Origin: Coptis chinensis
Lineage: Eukaryota; Streptophyta; Magnoliopsida; Ranunculales; Ranunculaceae
DNA length: 64,000 nt
Reading direction: 5' to 3'
NCBI GenBank assembly: GCA_015680905.1
Contig: CM027384.1
Coordinates: 78,959,501 to 79,023,500, forward strand
In this document: positions 1 to 10,894 of the stretch, piece after piece
How positions within the stretch are numbered: the stretch's first letter is position 1
Layout of the letters: each line of letters begins with the position of its first letter
Made by a program: the position numbers and the translations under genes
Notes under the pieces: model-generated
Seen by the model: the letters and a program-made list of their open reading frames with translations, nothing else
The model's database searches: none
Told to the model about the DNA's origin: nothing

Positions 1-1396
1 TCTCACTTAACCAGTAGAAGCACTGCAAGATGTTAGAGAGTTAGAGAGAGAAAAAATTGTGATTAGAGATGGTAAAGATGCAAAAAGAAAATACATTTGC
101 TAGGACAAATTATTAATAGTTTGTTCCTTGTGGTATATATGTTTTTGTATGTTTTGTTTGATGGAGCTGCAAAAGTGGTTATCGGATCAATTTTTTTAGT
201 GTTAATGATTTGGGTCAGCAAAGGGAGTAGCATATTACCCAACAGCTTGCCTTCCTGTTACAGTCACGACTTTGCGCTTGAGCAAGCTCTAAAGAGGTTT
301 AAGGTGCCTTTAAGAGCAGGGTCAAGTATATGTGACTGAACATAACTCTCTGATGAGTCAAGAACAATCTAGCATTAGTTAGTAATCAATTTACGATTTA
401 CATGCCTGTGACAATAGACTAATCATTTACTTTAGTGTGTTAAGATGTAAAATACTAAATGGCTTTATGTACGTCCACCTTATATTATTGCCTAGAGAGG
501 AATAAAAAGTTGCGTCCACTGCTCAAATTCGAATTTGTAAAGAAGACATGCTAAATGACTATATATAGAAAAGATATCGAGCCATACTTGATTATACATA
601 TAAGTGGAACAACTTTGATGAAAGCCACCCAAGTGGTAGAATTAAGGTTGGGAGAAAGTGCTCGCCCTTGACTCAATTCCTTGAGCAGGGAAATGATTAA
701 TCATATAATAAGAAACATTCGAATGATGCTCCTCCTCTAGCGAGAACAGGGATCTAAAAGGGTGTTTGCACTTATGGGTGTTCGGACTTATGGGTTAGTA
801 CAGTTGTGGAAAGCAAATTGTACAGACATAGTCGAATGGACATTTCTTGTTTCAATGCCTCTTTTTTGAGAATCTGGGCTTGCCCTTCACGGAACAGAAA
901 CAGAATAGCCTAATTGAGCCTCAAACAATCTCCTCGATCTGAACTCAGGTTATTACTTGCAAGATTTAGAATAAGTTCAGTATGGGAGAAATAAAAAAAA
1001 ACGATTTACACTGAAGGCAATCGAGAGAAAGAGAAAAGAGAGAAAAACCTTCATCAATCAGGACTCAGGATTGTCATAGCAGCTTTAGAGCATTATTTTG
1101 CAAGGGCAAAATGCACAAAATCAATAAAAACAATTGGAACAAATTTGGAAATATTTAGAATGAACTCAAGCACTGCTCTAACAATTCATCCAACAAAAAA
1201 TTATCTAATAACCAAATATAGTCATAAAGTTTGATTCCAATTGAGTTGCTGTCATCACCATAATTAATTATACACAATTCACCAAAGTGAAAAAGAACTG
1301 AAAAATACATACTGCTAAGGCCCTCATCACTTGAGAACTAATTCGAGTTCGTGCTTAGAGATTGATAAAGGCAAAAGAACTTATACCTACTAATTT
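1..1396. other. No recognisable gene; left-edge spacer
   Basis: I see no coding region with family resemblance here. Short open frames exist, for example an 80-codon one at 97-339, but they show no motif I recognise and no exon-intron continuation. The stretch at about 615-700 has a loose resemblance to a tRNA-derived sequence, too weak to call. The DNA is AT-rich and is probably decayed transposon or intergenic sequence. Confidence 0.5.
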
Positions 1397-1571
1397 TTGC
1401 ATACCTTTCTAATGTCTTTTACATTGTTTATAATGAAGTCCGCTGACGTGCTCCAATCCATCTCCGGACTTCAGTCCTATAACCACATATTCTTTGGTCA
1501 AATTTTGATTAAAACTAAATATCACAATAGATGGAAGTGTAACATTCTTTTGACCATAACTAAAGTGTCTT

Positions 1572-1907
1572 ACCTGGTAAAGTTTGCGGATTCTCTTAGA
1601 TGCGAAAGTCGTGTTTGAAGTTTGCACGGTTTCGTTAAAGTTGTAAGAATAAATTACCTGGTAAAGTTTGCAGATTCTCTTAGATACGAAAGTCGTGTCT
1701 AAAGTTTGCACGGTTTCATTAAAGTTGTAAGAATAAATTACCTGGTAAAGTTTGTGGATTCTCTTAGATGCGAAAGTCATGTCTGAAGTTTGCACGGTTT
1801 CATTAAAATTGTAAGAATAAATTACCTGGTAAAGTTTGCGGATTCTCTTAGATGCGAAAGTCGTGTCTGAAGTTTGCACGGTTTCGTTAAAGTTGTAAGA
1901 ATAAATT
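1572..1907 (-). repeat. Four 84-bp tandem units forming an in-frame 28-residue repeat
   Basis: The landmark ACCTGGTAAAG recurs at 1572, 1656, 1740 and 1824, giving an exact 84-bp period and four units. Because 84 is a multiple of three, the minus strand stays open through the array: the frame from 1945 to 1409 has 178 codons. It repeats a module containing NETVQTSDTTFASKRIRKLY. Differences between units are scattered and do not break the frame. Each unit contains an AG/GTAATT-like step, so it might be a multiplied exon edge. I do not recognise the peptide. It lies downstream of an RPA70-like relic on the same strand and could be a degraded tail of that transcript or simple tandem duplication. 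Confidence 0.75.
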
Positions 1908-2394
1908 TCCTGTGCCAACATAATAAGCATATTTTTTTTTCCCATGTTAGTTATAAAGAATTAAGCATTGATAAAAGCAAATAGTAAATAATCACCGCGG
2001 TTGTATATTTACCAAACATTTAGACTTGCTACACATTCGTTTAGGCTTTGTTTCCTTAGTTGAGGTTCCAAGCGTTTCAGTAGAAGTTTCAAATGGTAAT
2101 ATCTAAATCAAAAAGGAATGAATAAGAAAGATTAGCATATTATCATGTACATTATATATATATAAGTTATCCCAAGTAAACAATTTAAAAAAAACCTATT
2201 TTTCGATTAGTTTAGGATCATTCACTTTTGGACTCTCGGATATAGGTTCTGGGTAGATATAGTATCAAGAGTATGCAATTCCACTGTGGCATGCATCTAT
2301 AATCACAAAAAGGAATTATGTATTGAATAAATAAAAAATAATGTCTTATCTATCTATTCCAAACATTTACCAAATATACTTTATCCTTTTACCT
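1908..2394. other. AT-rich spacer, nothing recognised
   Basis: Between the 84-bp array and the RPA-like relic there is AT-rich sequence with a short TA run near 2153-2163. No motif or frame of note was seen. Confidence 0.5.
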
Positions 2395-3600
2395 TTTCAA
2401 TGTGAGTAAGCATCATGTCTCCTTCTAGCTTGTAATCCACAAGAAAAACTTAAGTTGATGTGAAGCCATTGGTGGCCTTATCCTTGATGTTGTATTCACT
2501 AATTCTGATTTCAAAAATTAATGATGAACCTATAAGCTCATTAAGTATATTCTTAACCATTTGAGAATCACTTTCCTAGTTTAAGAAAAGATTATGCACT
2601 TGAATGAGATATATTTATAGTCAAATAAGTTAGTGTTGAAATGTTTAATAGTATATTTACCGATTTAAGCATTGCCTCCAATTCAGATGCTGGATGTTTA
2701 ATTAGTGTTTCTGCTTCTTGTCCAAATATGGTCATAGTTGAGCCATCTGTGTGATCTTGAATGCGGACTCGAATTTGATATCTAGCATTGAATGTCAATA
2801 TCAATAATTGAAAAGGAAGTGAAGAAGTATTTAATAAAATTTAATAGTCTTACCTTGTAAATGGAGATGGTATAAAATCAATACAGCTATTACACCAATA
2901 GTGATCATCTTTTTCCAACACTCTTTTCTTTCGACACCTAGTTTTAGGGCAGGACAAATAGAATGGCTTGTAGTCATGTATGACATCGTAAACTGAAGCT
3001 TTGCATGTCATAACATGTCCCTGAAAAGAATGGTTTTATATAGAGAGAAGTATATAAAAAAAATATATTATATAAAAGTGTAATGTTAACTCACAATGGA
3101 GTCTTTGTCCAATGAATTTAGAATTTCAGAAAGAGTTTTCTTGTTCTTGAGTTGTTGGTCACTCGATATACGATCAGTAGATGATGACCCTTCAAGCAAT
3201 GCAATTTTTTTATTCTTCGAACTGAAAATTTGTTAGTTAAATTTTTATTGAACTTGAGTAATGTAAAGCGAATGAATGTGTGAGAACTTTACCTATCTTG
3301 TAGATGTTTCAGTTTAGGCATATCCAAGTCGTAATAAATTTTTGTCGCCCTTGTTAAATTTAGATAGTATACTTTTGAATTTTTTAAAAAAGTAGTTAGT
3401 TCCAAGGTAGATAATAAAAGAACCTCCCCTTGGAGGTACATAAAATATGATTGCATTACCGCATATAAGAAAAGGTAGATTTCAAAAAATGTGGTATTTA
3501 TAAAAGTAGGAGACAACAACGGTGCCTTAAGAAAACCTACCATACCCTGTGATGCACGGAACATCAAGCATGAGCCAAGAAAGACCAACCTCCACTCCAA
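2395..3600 (-). pseudogene. RPA70-like single-strand DNA-binding protein relic, copy B
   Basis: Minus-strand exons read in order like the DNA-binding part of plant RPA70 proteins. Near 3292-3440 a segment ends in TRATKIYYDLDMPKLKHLQD, typical of the end of OB-fold B. At about 3093-3222 is a linker with KKTLSEILNSLDKDS. At about 2855-3022 is GHVMTCKASVYDV followed by a zinc ribbon with SCPKTRC and WCNSC, all four Cys present. At 2658-2785 the OB-C continuation begins with YQIRVRIQDHTDGS. At about 2397-2579 a last piece contains ISEYNIKDKATNGF. Splice AG/GT borders are recognisable, and the zinc ribbon joins the next exon in frame. An in-frame TAA follows the FTST residues at about 2448. The N-terminal OB fold is missing. 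RPA-like genes accompany RepHel in many plant Helitrons, which fits the location. It differs clearly from copy A, so it is not a recent duplicate. Confidence 0.75.
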
Positions 3601-5523
3601 CGGGATTTTGACAACCAGACATCTTCACACATTTCTTCAAAGTTCATACGCTTTTACATGTTGAGGCTCGACTCAAGGTGGTAGAAGGATGTAGTATCAT
3701 CAAGTGTAAAACCAATGGCCATCTTAAGAATATCTCCTTCTCCCTCTTCTTTACTGATACGAAGGCTAATAAGACAACACATGGATTAACAACCTTTAGT
3801 TATTGAGTTATAGGATTGCCAAAACGACGAGCTGAACCTTCTATGCACAAACACATTGAACAAAATCAGTGAGTACCAAATAACTTTAATTTGGTTCAAC
3901 TAAAGACCAACCTGCAATCAACATGTATCAATGAAACTAAAAGTAAAAAATATATGAAAAAAATGGACCAAACTTGATAACTTACATGTCAAAAGTCTGA
4001 AAAAGAAGACAAAGAGTTCGTACTTCAACACAGAAGCCCTAACATACAGAAAGTTCAAGTATCATTTATTTGTGCTGATACACCTACTACGTAATAGTTT
4101 ATGATAAGCAGATCATTAGCAAATTGGGTAAGCCTAGATGGGACCATAGTGCTTCGAATTTGATTTTCTTTCCTTTTGTGTGTATATTTACATTAGGTCT
4201 AATTTCCACTGATTATTCCAGTAAAATAGACTTTGTCTGTTGCTTGTAACCTCAAACAGTCATCACATCATGAGTTTGTCTTTTCTATATGAATGTACGT
4301 ATCTACCTTTACACCTTTGGAATGGTCAATGAGACTTACTGGGTTCAACAATTTCACTAATTGAATTGTTGAAGTACGAACTTACACATCAGACTTACTG
4401 GATTCAACAATTTCACTAACAATAAAAGTTCAGTATAGTATACGCTCAGTTGTAATTCCACGTAACGGAAAATTAGGAAGAGAGTAGTGCAATTATACCA
4501 TCAAAATGCACTGAAAAAATTTGAGGGAGAATCTCGTGCTAATATAGAGTGGGCACCAAAAATGAAAAAAAATAGAAAGAATGTTAATGTTATAGTTTGA
4601 GGTTAGATCATTACCTTCAGTGGCAAAAGGCAAGAATTCTTGCTGAGTGAGTTGCATTGCCACTTTGCCAGGCTATGGTATGATTCTGTTATGAAGAAAG
4701 GTTAACGTTAACATTAACAGTAATGAATTGAAGGGGGAGGCAGAAAAAGGAATAGTAATTGGAAATCCAAACTAAAAGTAAAACAAAAAATTTATCAAAA
4801 ATATGCAAAATTGTATAATGAATTATGACGAATATGAGTTAACGAAAAACTTAAAAGTAATGTGACCTATTCCATGGTGAATCAATGTGCAATAGGGGAG
4901 AAGGCTGTTGCAGATGTGGGAGAATCACGGAAATGGAGAAGACCGCAACACTTTTGTTGTGTACACCCGATTGGCCGACTCTGTTGTTCGTCGAAACACA
5001 GAAACAAACAAACGCAAAAATGAAATAAAATAAAATTAGACGAACAAACTGAGAGATGAATGGCAGTAAGCAAAATTAGAAGAATAATATGAAGTCCAGC
5101 CATATAAACATGGAAAAAGTAAAAGTTGTTCAAACTAACTTCATCCATTGCGTCAGTGCAATTCCAACAAACAAGAGGGAGAGAAAATAGTGGAGTTTGG
5201 GGATATAGAGATACTAAGAGGAAGATAAGAGAATATAAAAATCAAAGGAGAAGAGAAAAAATTGGAGTTTGGAATAGAAGGTAAGGGAGATGGAGAAGTC
5301 AGAGAGATGGAAAATGGGGTCGAAACGGTGCCTTTTGTGAAAGCAGAATTTTTCGTGTTTTTTATCCATTTTTTGTTGAATGACAAACATACCCTTGTAC
5401 ATAAGTTTTGTGAAAATTTTATGGGTGAAACTTTTGGGTACCCTTTTGATTTAAAAGATTGGTTTAAAAGCGAAAATACGGGGACTAATAAACGGCGGCA
5501 AGTTGTCCCATTATATATAAGAT
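3601..5523. other. Intergenic or decayed element DNA
   Basis: No gene is recognised. At about 4328-4432 a short stretch containing GACTTACTGG and TTCAACAATTTCACTAA is duplicated. The open frames near 4882-5525 on both strands lack motifs. A purine-rich run at 5165-5310 gives spurious low-complexity peptides. Confidence 0.45.
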
Positions 5524-6053
5524 AACTTCACCCAACTGTGAAATCTCTTACCCCTCCTCGAGGTCTTTGAATGTGCGTGTTTGTCCATTTTTTGTCGGAG
5601 AAATCATTCACAAGACATCTTAAGATAGTCTATATTTTGTTTTGAATCTGCTTTTTGCTAGAAACTGTAACTACAAGTTCTTTTTGCTCTGTTGCTGTTT
5701 TTGGTTATAAATAATAATGAATGATTAGTTTTTCTGAAATGTCATTTGGTTTATGTTGTATTTTTTTTTTGTTATGTAGTTGCAATTGGTATTTGATGCT
5801 CTTGTTTTCTGAGAAATCAATTGTTTGTTGATCATATTCCTTCTGTGTTGGTATTTGATACAAATGTCTTTGAAAATCCATTTGTTTTGAGTGAGAAACG
5901 AGTAGTGGTGACTGGTGAGTGTTTAATTTTTAGTCTGCCTTGTACTGCCCAGTGATGTGTTTTTTTCTTTTGTTTAACTTGAACCTGCTCAGGGGAACCA
6001 TTCATTGATGGGCAAGCTGTACCATATGACCCTAAATGTCATCCGGATTGGGA
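5524..6053 (+). pseudogene. Captured MORF gene fragment: last intron plus start of last exon
   Basis: This block aligns by eye, base after base with small indels, to 31339-31863 in the MORF-like gene of this window. It starts at AACTTCACCCAACTGTGAAA and runs through about 470 bp of intron. The acceptor TGCTCAG is kept, and the exon start reads EPFIDGQAVPYDPKCHPDW, matching EPFINGQAVPYDPVYHEEW at 31806. Intron sequence is included, so the copying was at DNA level and not by retroposition. The 5' breakpoint lies in the middle of the intron. It lies in a region rich in Helitron genes and other host gene pieces, which suggests Helitron capture. It differs enough from 31339-31863 that the source may be another MORF paralogue. 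Confidence 0.85.
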
Positions 6054-6875
6054 AAGCCAAAGACAAGAAGCTACAAGCTCGTCTAGCTTTCATCTTCCAA
6101 AGGAAAATCACACGAGTGAATTGGATCTTTCTGCTCAGACCAACGCTTTTTGCAATACACTGAGAAAGGTAACTCTAACTTCATTTTTTTTTTCTTTGAT
6201 CATACAGCTCTTTCTTCTTATTTATGAGCTGAGATCCCACAATTGCAAAGTGCCAATACTTGTTCTCGCAGGCAAAGGATACAACGAAGGAACTCATGGA
6301 AAGAGCTAGGGCCTTACATAGCCAAGTTAAGAAGCATCAAGCTGAAGATGAAGGCCTTAGGGCCGAGAAGCGCAAGGATGAAGATATTATCTCGGCACTT
6401 AGAAAAGAAAGAGATGATCTCTTGGAAGAAATAGATGGTTTAACTACAAAATTGAGAGATTCGGACGCTAAAAAGATTGACCTTGCCTGCAACAAAATCC
6501 TTCTAGAAGACGAAAAAGTTAAGATTGCTGCTACTTTGCAAGTTGCAAAGAAAGATGCTGAAGAAAAGATTGACCATTTGAGTCGGGAGATGGAGAAATT
6601 CTTGGACCAACTTGAGAAGGCAAAGATAGAGTTGTCTAGGATGCACTTGTTTCTTTTCATTGATGAACAGTTTTAGTTTTGGAATTTGGCTGTGTAATTA
6701 CTAAAACAATTTAATGTTAATACGTTATCCCGTAATATAGGCTTAGACAGTACTGAGAACTAAGAAGTCGTAATAGAACCAACCAAAAAAAAAAAAAAAC
6801 TAAGAAGTCGCTAAGCTTAGGAAAAAGGATGGCTTAGCATTATCACGGGAAAGAGATGGTCTATATTGTACTTTT
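5993..6875 (+). pseudogene. Chimeric reading frame: MORF exon joined to a coiled-coil gene
   Basis: The captured MORF exon (5993-6053) runs without a stop into unrelated sequence ending LDLSAQTNAFCNTLRK at 6168. A GTAACT donor follows, and an acceptor at about 6271 joins in phase 0 to AKDTTKELMERARALHSQ. The second exon encodes over 120 residues of heptad-rich, charged sequence, such as RKERDDLLEEIDGLTTKL and REMEKFLDQLEKAKIELSR, a typical long coiled coil. After about 6640 the frame leaves coiled coil and stops at 6676. A further piece, KLRKKDGLALSRERDGL, resumes at about 6811 beyond inserted DNA, so the parent gene continued. I cannot name the coiled-coil parent. The fused frame would be a new protein if transcribed, but no promoter is evident, so it is scored as a relic. 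Confidence 0.6.
6758..6810 (+). mobile_element. Minimal retroposed insertion with poly(A) and 13-bp target duplication
   Basis: AACTAAGAAGTCG occurs at 6758-6770 and again at 6798-6810. Between them lie only TAATAGAACCAACC and a run of about 13 A. A target duplication flanking a short 3' tail ending in poly(A) is the hallmark of a severely 5'-truncated LINE or SINE insertion. It interrupts the coiled-coil gene relic, whose frame resumes right after it. Confidence 0.6.
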
Positions 6876-7017
6876 GAATAAGGAAGATAAGATTTGGCAT
6901 ATTGCTAGAAGTTTTTTACAGTGTTTTGTATCTACTTCATCCTCCATGAAACATAGTGTTTGGTAGTCATCTGCTTATGACGTAACGTGAAAGAAAACCA
7001 TTTAGTAGCCTTGGATT

Positions 7018-7263
7018 GTTAAGAACCATGCTTATGACCACGGTGTTGCTGGCGTGTACTGGATTGTTAAGAACTCATGGGGAGCCAGCTGGGGAGAGAA
7101 CGGTCTTATCTGTTTAGAGCGTAATATGGCTGGCAGGACCAACAGCACTGGCAAGTGCGGGATTGCAATGCATGTTTTGTATCCCACAAAGATGGGTCAG
7201 AACCCTCCCAAACCTGCTGCTTTTCTTACTGACAGTCCTGTGAAGCCCCCCATATGTTTGTGA
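7018..7263 (+). pseudogene. Papain-type (C1A) cysteine protease 3' fragment
   Basis: The frame from 7018 reads [28 protein letters not shown] in two adjoining pieces and continues through GKCGIAM and a proline-rich tail ([15 protein letters not shown]) to a TGA at 7261-7263. DHGV carries the catalytic His and WIVKNSWG the catalytic Asn of papain-like proteases. The proline-rich tail resembles RD21-type enzymes just before their granulin domain. About ten residues usually present between DHGV and the WIVKNSWG block are deleted. The catalytic Cys half and the propeptide are absent. It lies on the opposite strand to the flanking RPA-like relics and looks like a captured host fragment. Confidence 0.8.
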
Positions 7264-7822
7264 CAGTTACTACTTCTTTCCCTGCCAGCAACAATCTCCA
7301 TCAACAATCTAAAGAGACTAAATAGGAGAAAAACTCTGCAGAACAGAGAAATTTTAAAATAGCTTAAAAATATATTTGATTCTTCACAGTGAAGAAAATG
7401 CAGAAGAAGAAATTATCATATGCATATATAGATACAAAATATCATATATGATTTATATAAATGCATAATATCAGATACACATTGGTTAGTAAAGAATGAT
7501 ATATAAGAGAAAGCTTAATGTAACCTAATGCAAAAGAACAAAACATCATGGAGATTTAATTTAAAGATGCATATAGTCTGATACAGAGTTGTTAGTAAAG
7601 AACGAAACATAAGAGAAAGCTTAATCTCATGTACATATACATATGCAAAAGAACAAAATATTTGATCGGAACGCGTCTTTGATCTTGTAGCAAAATTTGT
7701 TGTTGATTACAACCGGTGTCATCCCTGGCAAAGCAAGAAGAGATTTGTTTGAAAGTATATATTAGACATAACAAAATTTAATAGTAAGTGATTTGAATTG
7801 TATGAAAATTATACTTACACTT
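7264..7822. other. AT-rich spacer with a degenerate local duplication
   Basis: No gene is seen. The stretch near 7490-7560 and that near 7590-7660 share phrases (GTTAGTAAAGAA, TAAGAGAAAGCTTAAT, CAAAAGAACAAAA), indicating an old tandem duplication of about 100 bp. The RPA-like copy A ends at 7823 just to the right. Confidence 0.5.
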
Positions 7823-10015
7823 TTATTCAGACTTAGGTGTATTATGACTTGTTGAGTCATTCACAATTGGAGAATTTTTTGAAATGGTGAGTGAACTGTT
7901 TTTGTGCTGCTTGTTGAATTTGGTTATTTTTATTTGGAATATAGCTTTATATCCTACCAAATCCTGGAATATTTGTAGTAAAGTGTATGTACCATCTTCC
8001 TGTACATCTTGAACGTGTGCAAGTTAAAATGCAGTTCAATGTATGTATTCAAGTTAGGAGAAACTACAATTATTTTTTTCACTTGTTGTTCAATGTGAGC
8101 AAGTTCTTTTTCAGTTCTTTGTAGCAGTGTTTTTGCTTCAGGATTGAATGCCACAACTTTTGCCGAAGATGTTTCATCATTTATCTCCATTCGCAATTGG
8201 TACCTGTGCAATATATATTAATTATAGCATATAAATATAGAAGTTATAAAAGTTAAATCTTACTTTTGTATTGGAGATACGATGCCGTCTTTTGCGCATT
8301 TGTAACCATTACTCATTTTATCAAGCGTCTTTCAGCAATGTGGGCATGCAATGTAAGACCATCCCTTGTCAAGAAGTACTTTTGAAATAGTCGCCTCAAC
8401 GGAAAAATGCATTTCCTATAAGTGATATAGTTCGTTATATGAGATATGGAATAATTAGGAGATGAAAGCTGTAGAATAATGTATACTAATCGATATACTT
8501 GTGATGAATCATCATTAATTGCAGCAATTATTTCTGACAACGTTTTTTGTTCTGTGATGCAACTGTTTGAGGTGAATCCTGCAGTAGAAGCTTGGTTTGC
8601 AGTGGTATGGGACTATAGAAAAAGAAAAAAGTTTGTGAATTAAATGAGAAATCTAAAGTGTTGATCAGATACGCTAATGTGGAAATGAAGTTAATTTTCA
8701 CTTGATGACTAATGAGAGTCTGGAAAGGAAATTAGGATTCAAAAACTTGAATGACTTCAATTTACTTGAGTATTTTAGTCTCTCATTATAACTGAAACTT
8801 AGTGTCATTAATTATAAAAGTAATAACTAATATTGATGTGACCGTAGTGAACAATCAATCAAAGAGTGCCAATTTCAGAGATTACGAATGTTTAGTTACC
8901 AGTACAAAAGTTTGCACTTCTAACATGTGTATGTGGTTTGAAAAAAGTGTGATCCTTTGAAAGAGAGGAGTACCTGTTACTGATATTCACAACTTCTAGA
9001 ATTTGCAAATTCAGATATAGTTTTGTTACAAATGTAGATGATAGAACATATTCAGCATGTACGTCTGCGACATATTAAGTTTTATTTAATTTAAATGATA
9101 ATAATAATAAAATATGATACAATTTGATCATTACTAATGTTGAGTTTGATGTGGATAAACATACCATCACATTTAACGCATATAGAAGTCACGATCAAAA
9201 CTGCCGTGTTAGAATTATTACTAATTATTTCATCATTGTGTTGCATTGCTGAGTTGCTCCATAATGTGATCTTCAACACATATCCCCTGCATAATGTAAT
9301 TAGAAATAGATAGTACGTGTGTGGTAAAGTAAGAGAGATATATAGCAAGTTGTTTGTTTGATTGGAATGAAATAACTAACTGTTCATCTTGGAGTTTGAT
9401 ATCTCGTACAAAAGTCTTGTTTCCATTCTTTTTTGTTACATTCCTTAGTTTGTTCCACTCGTGTACACGTCCAATTATATCTGTAAAGAAAGAGAATGGG
9501 ACAAAAGATTAGAATGACGTTGGTTATAGTTAATATATAAAATAATTTTAAAGGTATTTACCTAGCTATAAGATGTTTGTTGTCAATTTTCGTTGGTATT
9601 TGATCGAAATTGACAAATGAAAATGCATGCTCTGGAAAGTTCATATCTTTAATTCTGAGTGGTTTTATGCTGGTGTGCCAATTGAAATTAATGACATATT
9701 CTCCCAGAGTGACATTATATTTATTCTTGCTTTTTGACAGAGAAAATCTATCTAGAGAGTAAATCTCATTTTCAACTATTTGGTGTTGGAACTTATTCAT
9801 CAATGTCTTATCAACTTTTGCATGTATCTGATGACCCTGATAAAAGTCCAAATGAAGTCCACATACAACTATATGTATGCTGAGTTATTATTTTTTTTTT
9901 TTTTAAAAAGTTATACAAATACACTTACGTGCTTGTCGATGAGCATCATGTCTAGACTTCTTACTTCGTTAGTGATGTAGTCAAGTGTTTCCCAAATTCT
10001 ACTCACTTTAGCCAT
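7823..10015 (-). pseudogene. RPA70-like single-strand DNA-binding protein, copy A (broken)
   Basis: Approximate exons on the minus strand are 10015-9929 (start MAKVSRIWETLDYIT), 9836-9562 (OB-fold A, with KVDKTLMNKFQH), 9480-9381 (DIIGRVHEWNKLRNV), 9286-9165 (VLKITLWSNSA), 9071-8974 (TKLYLNLQILEVVNISN), 8612-8499, 8415-8264, 8203-8077 and about 8001-7823. Most borders have GT/AG. The product would be an RPA70-like protein with three OB folds and a zinc ribbon that binds single-stranded DNA. Damage: exon 2 to exon 3 is out of phase by one base, and a TGA at 8332-8334 directly follows the CPHC half of the zinc ribbon. The other half (KCAK) is reduced. It lies downstream of, and on the same strand as, RepHel, as in plant Helitrons that carry RPA genes to coat the displaced strand. 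Confidence 0.8.
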
Positions 10016-10894
10016 TATTTTCCATTGTCTATCAGTTGAGTCAATATCCGCAATGCAATGATGTTAAAGATGTGCCATTCGTTGCAATTCCTACGTGTAA
10101 TATAAAATTAATTATTGTCTAGAAAATAGATGGAATAACAGTTCAATGAGAATGAGTGTAAATTTTGAAGTAACTAAAGTAATAATGGTTTCTACTACAT
10201 GGAAAACGTATCAGACAACGAAAATTTAGTTCTTGTTAAGATTAAAATACGTGTATGTTATCTAGTTGATGTGTAGTCGGTGGAAAGAGGACAAGTCATC
10301 CAAATTAAGAAGCATGAGGTGTTTAGTTCTGCAACATGGATGCTCTTCATAGAGATATGTTACTTGATGGATCCAGTTGTTTTTTTATTTATTAGAAAAT
10401 TTAATTAGTTGTATTTATGAGAGTTAGTAATTGATTTATTTGGCTGATAAGATGGTTGCTTATATAAAAGGTAATGGAACTTACAAAGGATATTGAATAT
10501 GTGGAAGATGGAGTCGATTGAATGAATAAATGTTATATGTGTTAAACAACATATCCAAAATGGTGCAACTCTGTATATGTTCATGATTTTTTTTAACTGA
10601 CAGTCTATGTTAAAAATTCGGCAAAAATTGTAAATGAAGATCAGTAAAGGGAGATGAAAAATGACATACACAAATGCAAAGAACACATAAGAAAAGAACT
10701 CTTAATTTAGTACCATGTTCTTCACTTAATTTTTCAGCAAAAAATCAATATTTATCCATTGAGCATATTCTAATGATGACACCTAAACGGAAGGGTCTGG
10801 GATCATCAATCTGCATGCCGTGACCACACTTCCTAACACTTGCATGTTTCACCAATGACTTCAGCACAAAATCCTTCAAGCCTCAGTTACTTAA
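10016..10894. other. Spacer between RPA-like copy A and the ILP1-like relic
   Basis: No coding family or structured repeat is recognised. Minus-strand open frames here, for example 10405-10686, are rich in hydrophobic residues from AT-rich DNA and look accidental. Confidence 0.45.

Noticed and set aside
615..700. Possible tRNA-related sequence
   Set aside because: Only a loose A-box-like phrase; no B box at proper spacing and no cloverleaf could be drawn.
5153..5402. Ser/Phe-rich open frames on the minus strand
   Set aside because: They come from a low-complexity purine-rich tract, with no splice sites or motifs.
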